A stretch of 64,000 nt of DNA. It comes from Pseudomonas azerbaijanoccidentalis (GTDB lineage: Bacteria; Pseudomonadota; Gammaproteobacteria; Pseudomonadales; Pseudomonadaceae). The notes under the pieces were generated by a model. That model ran no database searches. It was not told where the DNA came from and saw only the letters and a list, made by a program, of their open reading frames with translations. The stretch spans positions 124,001-188,000 of the forward strand of contig NZ_JAHSTU010000003.1 of the NCBI RefSeq assembly GCF_019145495.1. The letters are read 5' to 3'. The stretch's first letter is position 1. The number at the start of each line of letters is the position of its first letter. Positions 26,346-35,958 of the stretch are shown here, in pieces. Position numbers and translations under genes: made by a program.

Positions 26346-26675
26346 TCAATAATCATCCCCACGCTCAGTAACGTCCTTCTCGACCATTGGCGCGTCCGGA
26401 TCCTGTCCCGCCGGAAACTTGCCTTTCAGATTCCAAGCAAACGCAATGATCTCGGCAATCGTCCGGTACAAGTCTTCCGGAATGCTGTCGCCCAACTCCA
26501 TGCGTGCGAGCAATCTCACCAATTCGGCGTTTTCGTAGATCGGCACTTCGTAGTCGCGGGCGATCCGCAGAATTTCTTCCGCCAGTTCTTCATCACCCTT
26601 GGCCGTAAGGGTCGGGGCGTGGCTGCCGTCATATTTGAGGGCGATGGCCTGGCGTGGGGCGTTGGGATTTCTCAT
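26346..26675 (-). CDS. FlhB C-terminal-domain paralogue (FhlB)
   Basis: The product is 109 residues beginning MRNPNAPRQAIALKYDG. It aligns with FlhB just after its NPTH cleavage site (FlhB has YAVALKYD) and continues through the small cytoplasmic FlhB-CC domain. The NPTH site and membrane part are missing, so it mimics the cleaved FlhB fragment. Similar stand-alone proteins (FlhX and FhlB) can partly replace FlhB-CC in other bacteria. The start overlaps the stop of the FliK-like gene by 4 nt, so the pair is one operon. A longer upstream frame inside that gene is rejected. Confidence 0.82.
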   Translation of the reverse strand: MRNPNAPRQAIALKYDGSHAPTLTAKGDEELAEEILRIARDYEVPIYENAELVRLLARMELGDSIPEDLYRTIAEIIAFAWNLKGKFPAGQDPDAPMVEKDVTERGDDY

Positions 26676-28246
26676 GCGGTTTCGTCGACCCAGCGTTGTT
26701 CTAGACGAGTTTGTGGGCCTTGCGGTGGCTTGCCGTGATGGCAATCGAGATCGCCGACATTCAGGCCACAATCGAGCATACGCGCGCGCAATGCCGCCAG
26801 ATTGCTTTCGATCAGGCTGGCGGTGTACGGCCGTTCGGCCCAGAGCTGGCTGGACAGGCTGCCCTTGATCAATTGCGCCTGGACCTGCATCGGCCCCAGC
26901 GGCTCCATGTCAAAGGCCATTTCGACACGCCACAGTTGTTGTTTCGGCTCGCGCTCGTCGCGGCGTTCCTGGGGCTGCTCTTTTTCCGGCGCGTCTTCGC
27001 GCTGGAACTTGATCTGCAACGGTACGATGTCCTGCATATTGCGCATCGGCACTTCCAGCTGCCAGGTGCTCATCAGGCGACCGTCATTGGTCACGCCGGT
27101 TTGCTCGAGGCTCGACAACTGATGGCTTTGCAAGCGCGAAACCGCGGCGGCGGCGAGGCGCAGCAGGTGTTCGAGATCGTCTTCGCCGTCTGCGCTTTGC
27201 AGCATCCGTTCAGGCAACGGAAAACTTGTCGGCGATGGTTTGGCGCTGACCTGGCCGAGCATGCCCAAAGCGTTGCGCACGAAACTCGGCATCGCCTGGG
27301 CCAGCGTGTTAGCAGCAATGATTGCACTGAGATTGGTGCTGGCCGGCAGCCCCGGTGTCAGTTGCGCGATGAGCTTGAGCAAGTCTCCTTTCATATCGGG
27401 TGCGGCCGTCGGGTTCTGGCCGGTCAGCAGTTTCGATTCGAGAAACGCACCGCTGCCGGCCAGAGCCAGCGCCAGGCCTTTGGGTGTGCTCAGTTGCCGG
27501 ACGTCCGGTAGGCCAGAGAGCAGCTTGTCGACCGTGGCATGCAAATCACTGGAGGTCTGATTCGAGGGCGGCAAGTTTTGCAGGAGTTTGAGCAAACCAT
27601 CCAGCGAGCCCTGGCGGCTGGTCTGGCTGACCAGTTGCTGGGTTACCGCCAATTGCTCCTGGCGGCTGCTCAACGGTACGAACTTCAGCGTTTGCGTGTC
27701 CTGCACCTGCGCACTGAGCAACGTGCCGATACGCAATGGCTGCGGGCTGTCGATGCTCAGGGTGCTGCCACTGAGGGCGGTGTTGAGCAGGCTGACCATC
27801 GAGCGAAACACGGTCGGTTGCCCCGGCACTTGCGGCAACACCTGGGAGGTCAGCACTTTGCCCTGCAACAGCGTCCCCACCGGCAGTTGCGCGGTGTCGA
27901 GACGGGTGAGGGTGGCAACGCTGGAGGCGATGGCCTGCTGCACGGTGATCGCCAGGTTGCCAGCCGATGGTTGAGTCACGGCCACACTGGTGCCTTGGGC
28001 CAACGGCTGATTGCTGGTGGCCTGGACCGTGGTTTGGCGGCCGCTGTCGAGGGTGACCTTGAGCAGTAGCTGAAAAGTCTGGTCCGCCTGCTTGAGCGAC
28101 AGCACTTCAGCCTTGGCAGTCTGGCCCGCAGTGATCAGGCCTTCGATGGGCGTCAGCAGCTTGAGCAACTCGCCGCTTACTGCCTGTGGGCGCGCAGATG
28201 CAGGGGTGGTCTGCGGTAGCGGGAGGATGTTCATTTCGCCTGTCAT
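26672..28246 (-). CDS. FliK-like hook-length/substrate-switch protein
   Basis: The product is 524 residues. A Gln/Ser/Thr-rich N-terminal two-thirds resembles an export ruler. The C-terminal part (about 370-510) looks like a FliK C-terminal domain, with WQLEVPMRNMQDIVPLQIKF and MQVQAQLIKGSLSSQLWAE. It is distinct from the main FliK at 3308. Pairing with the FhlB fragment mirrors FliK-FlhB, so the two may form a second specificity-switch pair. ATG 28246 is used. ATG 28234 (MNILPLPQ) has a slightly better ribosome site. Confidence 0.75.
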   Translation of the reverse strand: MTGEMNILPLPQTTPASARPQAVSGELLKLLTPIEGLITAGQTAKAEVLSLKQADQTFQLLLKVTLDSGRQTTVQATSNQPLAQGTSVAVTQPSAGNLAITVQQAIASSVATLTRLDTAQLPVGTLLQGKVLTSQVLPQVPGQPTVFRSMVSLLNTALSGSTLSIDSPQPLRIGTLLSAQVQDTQTLKFVPLSSRQEQLAVTQQLVSQTSRQGSLDGLLKLLQNLPPSNQTSSDLHATVDKLLSGLPDVRQLSTPKGLALALAGSGAFLESKLLTGQNPTAAPDMKGDLLKLIAQLTPGLPASTNLSAIIAANTLAQAMPSFVRNALGMLGQVSAKPSPTSFPLPERMLQSADGEDDLEHLLRLAAAAVSRLQSHQLSSLEQTGVTNDGRLMSTWQLEVPMRNMQDIVPLQIKFQREDAPEKEQPQERRDEREPKQQLWRVEMAFDMEPLGPMQVQAQLIKGSLSSQLWAERPYTASLIESNLAALRARMLDCGLNVGDLDCHHGKPPQGPQTRLEQRWVDETA

Positions 28247-28444
28247 ACGCGGTCACAACCTTGGGAAAATGCACGCTTTAGAGTAGGGGATGGCATGTAT
28301 AATGCCGCGCAGTTGTATACAGAGTGCCGATAACATTGCAATTATTTGACGCAGCTCGCTAGTTTGGGCCGCCAATACATTTATTCTGCATCTCTTTAAC
28401 GGCCGCGCCAGAGCCGACTTGAACCGTATAAGGCCCGTGAACCC
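28247..28444. promoter_or_regulatory. Intergenic region with possible ccm promoter
   Basis: The ~200 nt between the leftward FliK-like gene and ccmA hold a perfect TATAAT at 28298-28303 inside the small inverted repeat GGCAT-GTATA-ATGCC, with no good -35 box at 16-18 nt. A near-palindrome TTGTATACAG lies at 28313-28322. A GCCGATAA sigma-28 -10 look-alike is at 28326-28333 without a matching -35. A ccm promoter here is likely, but the exact one is uncertain. Confidence 0.4.
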
Positions 28445-29080
28445 TTGACCAGTCCTGTCCTGCAAACCGTTGCCCTTGCCTGTGAGCGGGACCTTCGGCT
28501 GCTTTTCGAAAATCTCGATTTGAGACTGGCCAGTGGCGAAATGGTGCAGATCAGCGGCCCCAACGGCAGTGGCAAGACCAGCCTGTTGCGCCTGCTGTCC
28601 GGGTTGATGCAGCCGACCGCCGGTCAAGTGTTGCTCAACGGTCAGCCGCTGCACGAGCAACGCACGGAGCTGGCGCGCAACCTGCTGTGGATCGGCCATG
28701 CCGCCGGGATCAAGGACCTGCTGACGCCCGAAGAGAACCTGAGCTGGCTCTGCGCCCTGCATCAACCGGCCTCCGTGGAAGCGATCTGGCAAGCCTTGGC
28801 CGCTGTCGGGCTGCGCGGTTTCGAAGATGTTCCGTGTCACACCCTGTCCGCCGGGCAACAGCGCCGCGTTGCGCTGGCACGCTTGTATCTGGATAGCCCG
28901 CCGCTGTGGATTCTCGACGAACCGTTCACCGCTCTCGACAAGCAAGGCGTGGCGCAACTCGAAGAACACCTGGCCGCCCACTGCGAGCGCGGTGGCATGG
29001 TGGTATTGACCACTCACCACACGCTGAGCCGGATGCCGGCCGGTTACCGCGATATTGATCTGGGGAAATGGGCCGTATGA
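28445..29080 (+). CDS. ccmA: Cytochrome c maturation ABC ATPase CcmA
   Basis: The product is 211 residues with Walker [12 protein letters not shown], signature [14 protein letters not shown] and Walker B LWILDEPF. CcmAB drives release of holo-CcmE from CcmC. TTG at 28445 is the only start consistent with the family N-terminus and is accepted despite a poor ribosome site. It is the first gene of the ccm operon, and its stop overlaps the ccmB ATG by 4 nt. Confidence 0.93.
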   Translation: MTSPVLQTVALACERDLRLLFENLDLRLASGEMVQISGPNGSGKTSLLRLLSGLMQPTAGQVLLNGQPLHEQRTELARNLLWIGHAAGIKDLLTPEENLSWLCALHQPASVEAIWQALAAVGLRGFEDVPCHTLSAGQQRRVALARLYLDSPPLWILDEPFTALDKQGVAQLEEHLAAHCERGGMVVLTTHHTLSRMPAGYRDIDLGKWAV

Positions 29081-29745
29081 GTGTTTTCGGCCTGTTGGTC
29101 GCCCGTGAGGCCCGTCTGCTGTTCCGCCGTCCCGCGGAACTGGCCAATCCGCTGGTGTTCTTTGCCATCGTCGTTTCGCTGTTCCCGTTGGCGGTTGGTC
29201 CCGAGTCTCAATTGTTGCAAACCTTGTCTCCGGGACTGGTCTGGGTGGCAGCGCTTTTATCGGTTTTGCTCTCGCTGGACGGGCTTTTCCGCAGTGATTT
29301 CGAGGATGGATCGCTGGAACAGTGGGTCCTTTCGCCGCACCCCCTGGCTCTTCTGGTTTTGGCCAAGGTGCTGGCACACTGGGCGTTTTCCGGCCTGGCA
29401 CTGGTTTTGCTCGCACCCTTGCTGGCTTTGATGCTCGGTCTGCCTGCCGCCTGTCTGCCGGTGTTGCTGCTTTCGTTGTTGCTGGGTACACCGGTGCTGA
29501 GCCTGCTCGGTGCGGTGGGCGCAGCCCTGACGGTCGGTTTGAAGCGCGGTGGCCTGTTGCTGGCGTTGCTGATTCTGCCGCTGTACATCCCGGTGTTGAT
29601 CCTTGGCAGTGGCGCCTTGCAGGCCGCGCTGCAGGGCATGCCGGCGACCGGTTATCTGCTGTGGCTTGGTAGCCTGACCGCCCTGGCGATAACCCTGACA
29701 CCTTTTGCAATAGCTGCTGGCCTGAAGATCAGCGTCGGCGAATAA
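29077..29745 (+). CDS. ccmB: Heme exporter membrane protein CcmB
   Basis: The product is 222 residues with six hydrophobic segments and begins [19 protein letters not shown], as in the family. It is the permease partner of CcmA. The ATGA overlap with ccmA fixes the start. A 92-nt gap with a TGATCA-TTTTT-TGATCA inverted repeat (29756-29772) precedes ccmC, the only sizeable gap inside the operon. Confidence 0.93.
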   Translation: MSVFGLLVAREARLLFRRPAELANPLVFFAIVVSLFPLAVGPESQLLQTLSPGLVWVAALLSVLLSLDGLFRSDFEDGSLEQWVLSPHPLALLVLAKVLAHWAFSGLALVLLAPLLALMLGLPAACLPVLLLSLLLGTPVLSLLGAVGAALTVGLKRGGLLLALLILPLYIPVLILGSGALQAALQGMPATGYLLWLGSLTALAITLTPFAIAAGLKISVGE

Positions 29746-29837
29746 TAATGAGGCCTGATCATTTTTTGATCACTTCTTTTGAAGAAAGGCAGGCCCTGGC
29801 TCTTCACAGTAAAGAGCAACCGTGACGGAAACAAAGT

Positions 29838-30593
29838 ATGAACTGGACGTGGTTTCACAAGCTCGGCTCGCCCAAATGGTTTTACGGCATCAGCGGCAAA
29901 ATGCTGCCCTGGCTGAGCGTCGCGGCGTTGCTGCTGATCGGCGTCGGCGTGGTCTGGGGTCTGGCGTTTGCGCCGCCGGATTACCAGCAAGGCAATAGTT
30001 TCCGCATCATCTATATCCACGTTCCGGCCGCCATGCTGGCGCAGTCCATCTACGTGATGCTGGCGGTGTGCGGCGTCGTCGGGCTGGTGTGGAAGATGAA
30101 ACTGGCCGACGTCGCCCTGCAATGCGCGGCGCCCATCGGTGCCTGGATGACCGCCGTGGCGCTGGTCACCGGGGCGATCTGGGGCAAACCGACCTGGGGC
30201 TCGTGGTGGGTCTGGGATGCACGCCTTACGTCCATGCTTATCCTGCTTTTCCTGTACTTCGGTCTCATTGCGCTGGGCAACGCCATCAGTAATCGTGACA
30301 GCGCGGCCAAGGCTTGCGCGGTGCTGGCGATTGTTGGCGTCATCAATATCCCGATCATCAAGTACTCGGTGGAGTGGTGGAACACCCTGCACCAGGGCGC
30401 GACGTTCACCCTCACCGAAAAGCCGGCGATGCCGGCAGAGATGTGGCTGCCATTGCTGCTGACGGCGCTGGGTTTCTACTGTTTCTTCGGCGCGGTCCTG
30501 CTGCTGCGCATGCGCCTTGAAGTGCTCAAGCGGGAAGCACGGGCCAGTTGGGTGAAAGCTGAAGTGGAAAACAGCCTGGAGATCGCTAGATGA
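29838..30593 (+). CDS. ccmC: Heme handling protein CcmC
   Basis: The product is 251 residues with six transmembrane helices and the tryptophan-rich heme-binding loop [13 protein letters not shown]. CcmC presents heme to CcmE in the periplasm. ATG 29838 is preceded by GGAAAC. It overlaps ccmD by 4 nt. The flanking histidines expected for heme ligation are in the hydrophobic loops, with no defect seen. Confidence 0.94.
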   Translation: MNWTWFHKLGSPKWFYGISGKMLPWLSVAALLLIGVGVVWGLAFAPPDYQQGNSFRIIYIHVPAAMLAQSIYVMLAVCGVVGLVWKMKLADVALQCAAPIGAWMTAVALVTGAIWGKPTWGSWWVWDARLTSMLILLFLYFGLIALGNAISNRDSAAKACAVLAIVGVINIPIIKYSVEWWNTLHQGATFTLTEKPAMPAEMWLPLLLTALGFYCFFGAVLLLRMRLEVLKREARASWVKAEVENSLEIAR

Positions 30594-30766
30594 GTTTTGC
30601 GTCATTCGGCGATTTCCTCGCCATGGGCCATCACGGCCTGTATGTCTGGTCGGCCTACGGCATCTGCCTGGCGGTGCTGGCCCTCAACGTGGCGGCGCCA
30701 ATCCTGGCCCGCAAGCGGTATCTGCAACAAGAGGCGCGTCGTCTGCGCCGGGAGAACGGCAAGTGA
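30590..30766 (+). CDS. ccmD: Heme exporter small subunit CcmD
   Basis: The product is 58 residues: [20 protein letters not shown], then one transmembrane helix and a basic tail (RRLRRENGK). This is the size and pattern of CcmD, which holds CcmE in the CcmABC complex until heme transfer. Its ATG overlaps the ccmC stop and its TGA overlaps the ccmE GTG, so it is tightly coupled on both sides. Confidence 0.93.
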   Translation: MSFASFGDFLAMGHHGLYVWSAYGICLAVLALNVAAPILARKRYLQQEARRLRRENGK

Positions 30767-31218
30767 ATCCGCTGCGTAAAAAGCGACTTATCATCATTCT
30801 GGCCATCCTGGTCGGGGTCGGCGCTGCCGTCGGCCTGGCCCTGAGTGCCCTGCAGCAGAACATCAACCTGTTTTATACACCGACCCAGATCGCCAATGGC
30901 GAAGCCCCGCAAGACACGCGCATCCGTGCTGGCGGCATGGTCGAGGCCGGTTCCTTGCAGCGCTCCGGCGACTCGCTGGACGTGAAGTTCGTCGTTACCG
31001 ACTTCAACAAGTCCGTGACTATCACTTACCGCGGCATCCTTCCGGACCTGTTCCGCGAAGGGCAGGGCATCGTCGCCCTGGGCAAGATCAACGCCGATGG
31101 CGTAGTGGTGGCCGATGAAGTGCTGGCCAAGCACGATGAAAAGTACATGCCGCCGGAAGTGACCAAGGCCCTGAAAGACAGCGGCCAGTCGGCACCTACT
31201 CCTGCGAAAGAGGGCTAA
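30763..31218 (+). CDS. ccmE: Periplasmic heme chaperone CcmE
   Basis: The product is 151 residues with an N-terminal membrane anchor ([20 protein letters not shown]) and an OB-fold periplasmic domain. The covalent heme-binding His sits in [12 protein letters not shown], the HxxxY motif. It carries heme from CcmC to CcmF-CcmH. GTG start at a 4-nt overlap with ccmD. Confidence 0.95.
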   Translation: MNPLRKKRLIIILAILVGVGAAVGLALSALQQNINLFYTPTQIANGEAPQDTRIRAGGMVEAGSLQRSGDSLDVKFVVTDFNKSVTITYRGILPDLFREGQGIVALGKINADGVVVADEVLAKHDEKYMPPEVTKALKDSGQSAPTPAKEG

Positions 31219-31221
31219 CCG

Positions 31222-33210
31222 ATGACATCTGGAATATTTATCCCGGAGCTGGGCCACCTGGCCATGATCCTGGCGCTGTGTTTCGCGCTGGTTCAAGCCG
31301 TGGTGCCATTGGTCGGTGCCTGGCGCGGTGACCGTTTCTGGATGAGCCTGGCCCAGCCAGCCGCATGGGGGCAGTTCGCGTTTTTGCTGTTCGCCTTCGG
31401 TTGCCTGACCTACGCCTTCATGGTCGATGATTTCTCCGTGGCCTATGTGGCCAACAACTCCAACAGCGCGTTGCCGTGGTACTACAAATTCAGCGCCGTA
31501 TGGGGCGCCCACGAAGGTTCGTTGCTGCTGTGGGCGCTGATCCTCGGCGGCTGGACCTTCGCGGTCTCGGTGTTCTCCCGGCAATTGCCGCAAGTCATGC
31601 TGGCCCGCGTGTTGGCGGTGATGGGCATGATCAGCACCGGTTTCCTGCTGTTCCTGATCCTGACCTCGAACCCGTTCAAACGCATCCTGCCGCAAGTGCC
31701 CAGCGACGGCGCCGACCTCAACCCGTTGCTGCAAGACATCGGCCTGATCGTCCACCCGCCGATGCTGTACATGGGCTACGTCGGTTTCTCCGTGGCGTTT
31801 GCTTTCGCGATTGCCGCGCTGATGGGCGGTCGCCTTGATGCGGCGTGGGCGCGTTGGTCGCGTCCGTGGACCATCGTTGCGTGGGCGTTTCTCGGTATCG
31901 GCATCACCCTCGGTTCGTGGTGGGCGTATTACGAACTCGGCTGGGGCGGCTGGTGGTTCTGGGACCCGGTGGAAAACGCCTCGTTCATGCCATGGCTGGT
32001 GGGCACCGCGTTGATTCACTCGTTGGCGGTCACGGAAAAACGCGGCGTGTTCAAGAGCTGGACCGTGTTGCTGGCGATCGCCGCGTTCTCGTTGAGCTTG
32101 CTTGGCACCTTCCTCGTGCGTTCCGGCGTGCTGACTTCGGTTCATGCGTTTGCCTCCGACCCGGAGCGCGGCGTGTTCATCCTGATTTTCCTGCTGTTCG
32201 TGGTCGGTGGCTCGCTGACCTTGTTCGCCTTGCGCGCACCGGTGGTCAAGAGCCAGGTCGGCTTCAACCTCTGGTCCCGGGAAACCCTGTTGCTGGGCAA
32301 CAACCTGGTGCTGGTGGTTGCAGCTTCGATGATCCTGCTCGGCACTTTGTACCCGCTGATTCTCGATGCGATGACCGGCGCCAAGCTGTCGGTCGGCCCG
32401 CCGTACTTCAACGCGTTGTTCATTCCGTTGATGGGGTTGCTGATGGTAGTGATGGCAGTGGGCATGCTGGTGCGCTGGAAAGACACCCCGGTCAAATGGC
32501 TGATGAGCATGCTGACCCCGGTGTTGCTCGGCAGCGCCGCGCTGGCCGTGGTGGCTGGCGTCGCTTATGGCGATTTCAACTGGGCGGTGCTGGCGACGTT
32601 CATGCTTGCGGCCTGGGTGTTGCTGGCCGGTGTGCGTGACATCTTCGACAAGACGCGCCACAAAGGCTTGATCAAAGGCCTGCCGACCCTGACCCGCAGC
32701 TACTGGGGCATGCAGGTGGCGCACCTGGGTATCGCGGTCTGCGCCCTCGGCGTGGTGCTGTCGAGCCAGAACAGTGCCGAGCGCGATTTGCGCCTGGCGC
32801 CGGGCGAATCCATGGACCTGGGCGGCTACCAGTTCGTCTTCGAAGGCGCCAAGCACTTCGAAGGCCCGAATTTCACTTCCGACAAAGGCACTGTGCGGGT
32901 GATCCGCGATGGCAAGGAAGTCAGCGTGCTGCACCCGGAAAAACGCCTGTACACCGTGCAGAACTCGGTGATGACCGAGGCCGGGATCGACGCCGGTTTC
33001 ACCCGTGACCTCTACGTTGCTCTGGGTGAACCGCTGGGCGATGGCGCTTGGGCAGTTCGGGTGCACGTCAAACCGTTCGTGCGCTGGATCTGGTTCGGTG
33101 GCTTGCTCACCGGTCTGGGCGGATTGCTGGCGGCGCTGGATCGTCGTTATCGGGTCAAGGTGAAAAGCCGTGTGCGTGAAGCGCTGGGCATGTCGGGAGC
33201 CACTGCATGA
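31222..33210 (+). CDS. ccmF: Heme lyase CcmF
   Basis: The product is 662 residues, polytopic, with the WWD-domain loop WGGWWFWDPVENASFMPWL and the family's conserved histidines in hydrophobic surroundings. CcmF with CcmH and CcmI attaches heme to apocytochrome c. It starts 3 nt after ccmE and overlaps ccmG by 4 nt. Length is normal. Confidence 0.96.
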   Translation: MTSGIFIPELGHLAMILALCFALVQAVVPLVGAWRGDRFWMSLAQPAAWGQFAFLLFAFGCLTYAFMVDDFSVAYVANNSNSALPWYYKFSAVWGAHEGSLLLWALILGGWTFAVSVFSRQLPQVMLARVLAVMGMISTGFLLFLILTSNPFKRILPQVPSDGADLNPLLQDIGLIVHPPMLYMGYVGFSVAFAFAIAALMGGRLDAAWARWSRPWTIVAWAFLGIGITLGSWWAYYELGWGGWWFWDPVENASFMPWLVGTALIHSLAVTEKRGVFKSWTVLLAIAAFSLSLLGTFLVRSGVLTSVHAFASDPERGVFILIFLLFVVGGSLTLFALRAPVVKSQVGFNLWSRETLLLGNNLVLVVAASMILLGTLYPLILDAMTGAKLSVGPPYFNALFIPLMGLLMVVMAVGMLVRWKDTPVKWLMSMLTPVLLGSAALAVVAGVAYGDFNWAVLATFMLAAWVLLAGVRDIFDKTRHKGLIKGLPTLTRSYWGMQVAHLGIAVCALGVVLSSQNSAERDLRLAPGESMDLGGYQFVFEGAKHFEGPNFTSDKGTVRVIRDGKEVSVLHPEKRLYTVQNSVMTEAGIDAGFTRDLYVALGEPLGDGAWAVRVHVKPFVRWIWFGGLLTGLGGLLAALDRRYRVKVKSRVREALGMSGATA

Positions 33211-33743
33211 GACGTTGGTTGATGTTGTTGCCACTGGCGATTTTTCTGGTGGTCGCTGTGTTCCTTTATCGCGGACTGTATCTGGACCCCGCCGAGCTGC
33301 CTTCGGCAATGATCGGCAAGCCGTTCCCGGAGTTCTCCCTGCCAGCGGTGCAGGGCGACAAGACCCTGACCCGCGCCGACATCCTCGGTAAACCGGCACT
33401 GGTCAACGTCTGGGGGACCTGGTGCATTTCCTGCCGGGTCGAGCACCCGGTGCTGAACAAACTGGCCGAGAAAGGCGTGGTGATCTACGGCATCAACTAC
33501 AAGGACGTCAACGCCGATGCCTTGAAGTGGCTGTCGGAATTTCACAACCCGTATCAGCTGGATATCCGTGACGACGCCGGCACCCTGGGCCTGAACCTCG
33601 GGGTTTACGGCGCGCCGGAAACCTTCTTCATCGACGCCAAGGGCATCATCCGCGACAAGTTTGTCGGTGTGATTGACGAGCAGGTCTGGCGCGAAAAACT
33701 GGCGGCCAAGTATCAGGCGCTGGTTGATGAGGCCAAGCCATGA
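33207..33743 (+). CDS. ccmG: Periplasmic thioredoxin CcmG (DsbE)
   Basis: The product is 178 residues: N-terminal membrane anchor, then a thioredoxin fold with active site WCISC in WGTWCISCRVEHP and the GVYGAPETF loop typical of CcmG. It reduces the CXXCH motif of apocytochromes through CcmH. It overlaps both neighbours by 4 nt. Confidence 0.95.
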   Translation: MRRWLMLLPLAIFLVVAVFLYRGLYLDPAELPSAMIGKPFPEFSLPAVQGDKTLTRADILGKPALVNVWGTWCISCRVEHPVLNKLAEKGVVIYGINYKDVNADALKWLSEFHNPYQLDIRDDAGTLGLNLGVYGAPETFFIDAKGIIRDKFVGVIDEQVWREKLAAKYQALVDEAKP

Positions 33744-34210
33744 AGCGCTGGGTGGCTGCTGTTGTTCTGGGCTTGAGCCTGGCCGGTGTGGCGCACGCCG
33801 CCATCGACACCTACGAGTTCGCCAAGGAAGGCGATCGCGAGCGTTTTCGTGAGTTGACCAAGGAGTTGCGCTGCCCCAAGTGCCAGAACCAGGACATCGC
33901 CGACTCCAACGCACCGATCGCCGCGGACCTGCGCAAAGAGATTTTCCGCATGCTCGGCGAGGGCAAGGACAATCAGCAGATCATCGACTTCATGGTCGAT
34001 CGATACGGTGATTTCGTCCGCTACAAACCGGCCCTGAACGCCAAGACCGCATTGCTCTGGTTTGGTCCTGCCGGCCTCCTGCTGGGCGGTTTTGTGATCA
34101 TCGCGGTGATCGTCCGCCGTCGTCGCGTGCAACGCGCTGATACCCCGGACACGCTTTCTGCCGAGGAGCGCAAGCGCCTCGATCAACTGTTGGATAAAAA
34201 CCAAGAATGA
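33740..34210 (+). CDS. ccmH: Cytochrome c maturation protein CcmH (CcmL type)
   Basis: The product is 156 residues with a signal peptide ([17 protein letters not shown]), the redox motif [19 protein letters not shown] and one C-terminal membrane helix. It carries only the N-terminal half of the E. coli CcmH. The TPR half is the separate CcmI encoded next. The start overlaps the ccmG stop by 4 nt. Confidence 0.94.
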   Translation: MKRWVAAVVLGLSLAGVAHAAIDTYEFAKEGDRERFRELTKELRCPKCQNQDIADSNAPIAADLRKEIFRMLGEGKDNQQIIDFMVDRYGDFVRYKPALNAKTALLWFGPAGLLLGGFVIIAVIVRRRRVQRADTPDTLSAEERKRLDQLLDKNQE

Positions 34211-35409
34211 TTGATTTCTGGCTCGCTGCAGGTCTGCTCCTTCTGGTGGCCCTGAGTTTTCTGTTGATCCCCGTTCTGCGCAGCCGTCGCGCCCAGCTCG
34301 AAGAGGATCGTACTGCCCTGAACGTGGCGTTGTATCAAGAGCGCGTGGCTGAGTTGCAGACTCAGCAGGAAGAGGGCGTGCTCGACGCCGCACAAATGGA
34401 TGCCGGTCGCGCTGAAGCCGCCCGGGAATTGCTCGCCGACACCGAAGGCGTCGCCGCGCCACGCGTCACGCGTCTGGGCAAACCGGCACCGTTGCTGGCG
34501 GCGATTCTGGTTCCGGTGCTGGGCCTGGGGTTGTACCTGCATTTCGGCGCCAGCGACAAAGTCGAGCTGACCCGGGAATTCTCCCAGGCGCCGAAGTCGA
34601 TGGAAGAAATGACCCAGCGTCTGGAGCGCGCGGTGGCGGCACAGCCGGATTCCGCCGAGGCCCTGTATTTCCTCGGTCGCACCTACATGACTCAGGATCG
34701 ACCAGCGGATGCGGCGAAGATTTTCGAGCGCACCGTCAACCTCGCCGGGCGCCAGCCTGAACTGCTGGGGCAGTGGGCTCAGGCCCAGTACTTTGCCGAC
34801 GGCAAGAAATGGTCGGACAAGGTTCAGGCGTTGACCGACGAAGCGTTGAAAGCCGATCCGAAAGAAGTCACCAGCCTCGGGTTGTTGGGCATCGCCGCAT
34901 TCGAAGCCGAGCGTTACCAGGACGCCATCGACTACTGGAATCGCCTGCTGGAGCAACTGCCGGCGGACGATAAATCGCGAATCGCGCTGCAAGGCGGGAT
35001 TACTCGCGCCACCGAGAAACTGGTGGCCAGCGGTGGCCAGGTGGTCAAGGCTCCCGTGGCTAAAGCGACGGCATTGCTCAAGGTCAGCGTCGATCTGGCG
35101 CCGGACCTCAAGGCGAAGGTTCAGCCGGGTGACAGTGTGTTCATCTTCGCTCGTGCCACCAACGGTCCTCCCGCGCCTTTGGCAGCCAAGCGTCTGACCG
35201 TGGCTGATCTGCCGGCAACCGTTGAGTTGAGCGATGCTGACGCAATGATGCCGCAGTTGAAACTGTCGAACTTTCCTGAAGTCCAACTGGTTGCGCGCAT
35301 CTCTCGCGCCGGCAAACCTACCGCTGGCGAGTGGATCGGTCGCAGCCAACCCTTGGCTAGCAGCACCACCGCGCCGCAAACACTGACTATCGACAGCCCG
35401 GATAAATAA
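34207..35409 (+). CDS. ccmI: Apocytochrome c chaperone CcmI (CycH)
   Basis: The product is 400 residues. Two membrane helices bracket a short coiled-coil loop (about 1-115), then TPR repeats (about 120-270; [21 protein letters not shown]) and a C-terminal beta domain. CcmI binds apocytochrome c and delivers it to CcmFH. It is the last ccm gene, and a small lipoprotein gene follows 14 nt later. Confidence 0.92.
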   Translation: MIDFWLAAGLLLLVALSFLLIPVLRSRRAQLEEDRTALNVALYQERVAELQTQQEEGVLDAAQMDAGRAEAARELLADTEGVAAPRVTRLGKPAPLLAAILVPVLGLGLYLHFGASDKVELTREFSQAPKSMEEMTQRLERAVAAQPDSAEALYFLGRTYMTQDRPADAAKIFERTVNLAGRQPELLGQWAQAQYFADGKKWSDKVQALTDEALKADPKEVTSLGLLGIAAFEAERYQDAIDYWNRLLEQLPADDKSRIALQGGITRATEKLVASGGQVVKAPVAKATALLKVSVDLAPDLKAKVQPGDSVFIFARATNGPPAPLAAKRLTVADLPATVELSDADAMMPQLKLSNFPEVQLVARISRAGKPTAGEWIGRSQPLASSTTAPQTLTIDSPDK

Positions 35410-35423
35410 CAGGAAGCACCCTC

Positions 35424-35834
35424 ATGACCGCCATCGCTCGTATCACCTTGCTCAGCGTTGTTTTAGGGCTGAGCGCTTGTGCGGTCCAACGGCCACCTTC
35501 GGAGCAGCCGACGCGACCTCCGATCCCGCCATCGCAGCCAAGTACCAAGCCGGTGCCGTCTACTGTGCCGAGCAAGCCGTCCACGCCGGCCAAGCCCGCC
35601 AAATCGCTGCCCCGGACCTCGGCCAGTTTCGCGCCGCCGCCGGGGGGGAATAGTCACTGGGATCCTAAACTGGGTGTCTACGTGCTGGATGATCAGCCCA
35701 ATACCTTTTATCGCCAGCGTACTTATTACCGTTGGGATAATGGCTGGAGCCGTTCGATCAGTCCGAAGGGGCCTTGGGAGGAGACGGATATTCATGGTGT
35801 GCCTGGGGGATTGGGGCGGCAGTTCGGGCAGTGA
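35424..35834 (+). CDS. Small Pro-rich lipoprotein
   Basis: The product is 136 residues. The N-terminus LLSVVLGLSACAV holds a lipobox (LSAC), so it is probably lipidated. A Pro/Ser/Lys-rich linker (about 25-75) leads to a small Trp/Tyr-rich domain (WDPKLGVYVLDDQP, YYRWDNGWSRS). It is not a known Ccm component. It lies at the end of the ccm operon before a strong terminator and is probably co-transcribed. Function is unknown. Confidence 0.8.
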   Translation: MTAIARITLLSVVLGLSACAVQRPPSEQPTRPPIPPSQPSTKPVPSTVPSKPSTPAKPAKSLPRTSASFAPPPGGNSHWDPKLGVYVLDDQPNTFYRQRTYYRWDNGWSRSISPKGPWEETDIHGVPGGLGRQFGQ

Positions 35835-35839
35835 CGTTA

Positions 35840-35868
35840 AGAGGCGACCTTCTGGGTCGCCTTTTTTG
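35840..35868 (+). terminator. Intrinsic terminator after the ccm operon
   Basis: GGCGACC (35843-35849) pairs with GGTCGCC (35855-35861) across a 5-nt loop and runs into a T6 tract. The same stem core (GGCGACCT...AGGTCGCC) ends the sbp gene at 51028. Confidence 0.9.
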
Positions 35869-35903
35869 TGGGTGCGTGTTTGTCTCGGGCACTTACGAAC
35901 CTT

Positions 35904-35926
35904 GTGCGAGCCAGCCTGCTGGCGAT
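35904..35926. repeat. Single REP, GCCAGCCTGCTGGC type
   Basis: GCGAGCCAGCCTGCTGGCGAT is a self-palindromic REP core. Its inverted mate may be the REP at 36639-36662, about 730 nt away on the other side of the mosaic. Confidence 0.75.
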
Positions 35927-35958
35927 GGCTTTGTGTCAGGCGGAGTGGGTGTTGATGA

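Noticed and set aside
28326..28333. GCCGATAA, a perfect sigma-28 -10 element upstream of ccmA.
   Set aside because: No TAAAG or TCAAG-type -35 element at the needed distance, and ccm genes are not known FliA targets.
29756..29772. TGATCA-TTTTT-TGATCA before ccmC as an Anr/FNR box.
   Set aside because: The FNR-type site needs TTGAT-N4-ATCAA. The arms and spacing here do not match.
30655..33399. A 914-codon open frame antisense to ccmC-ccmG.
   Set aside because: It lies wholly opposite confirmed ccm genes, gives a His/Gln/Arg-rich protein with no domain, and is a typical by-product of GC-rich codon use.
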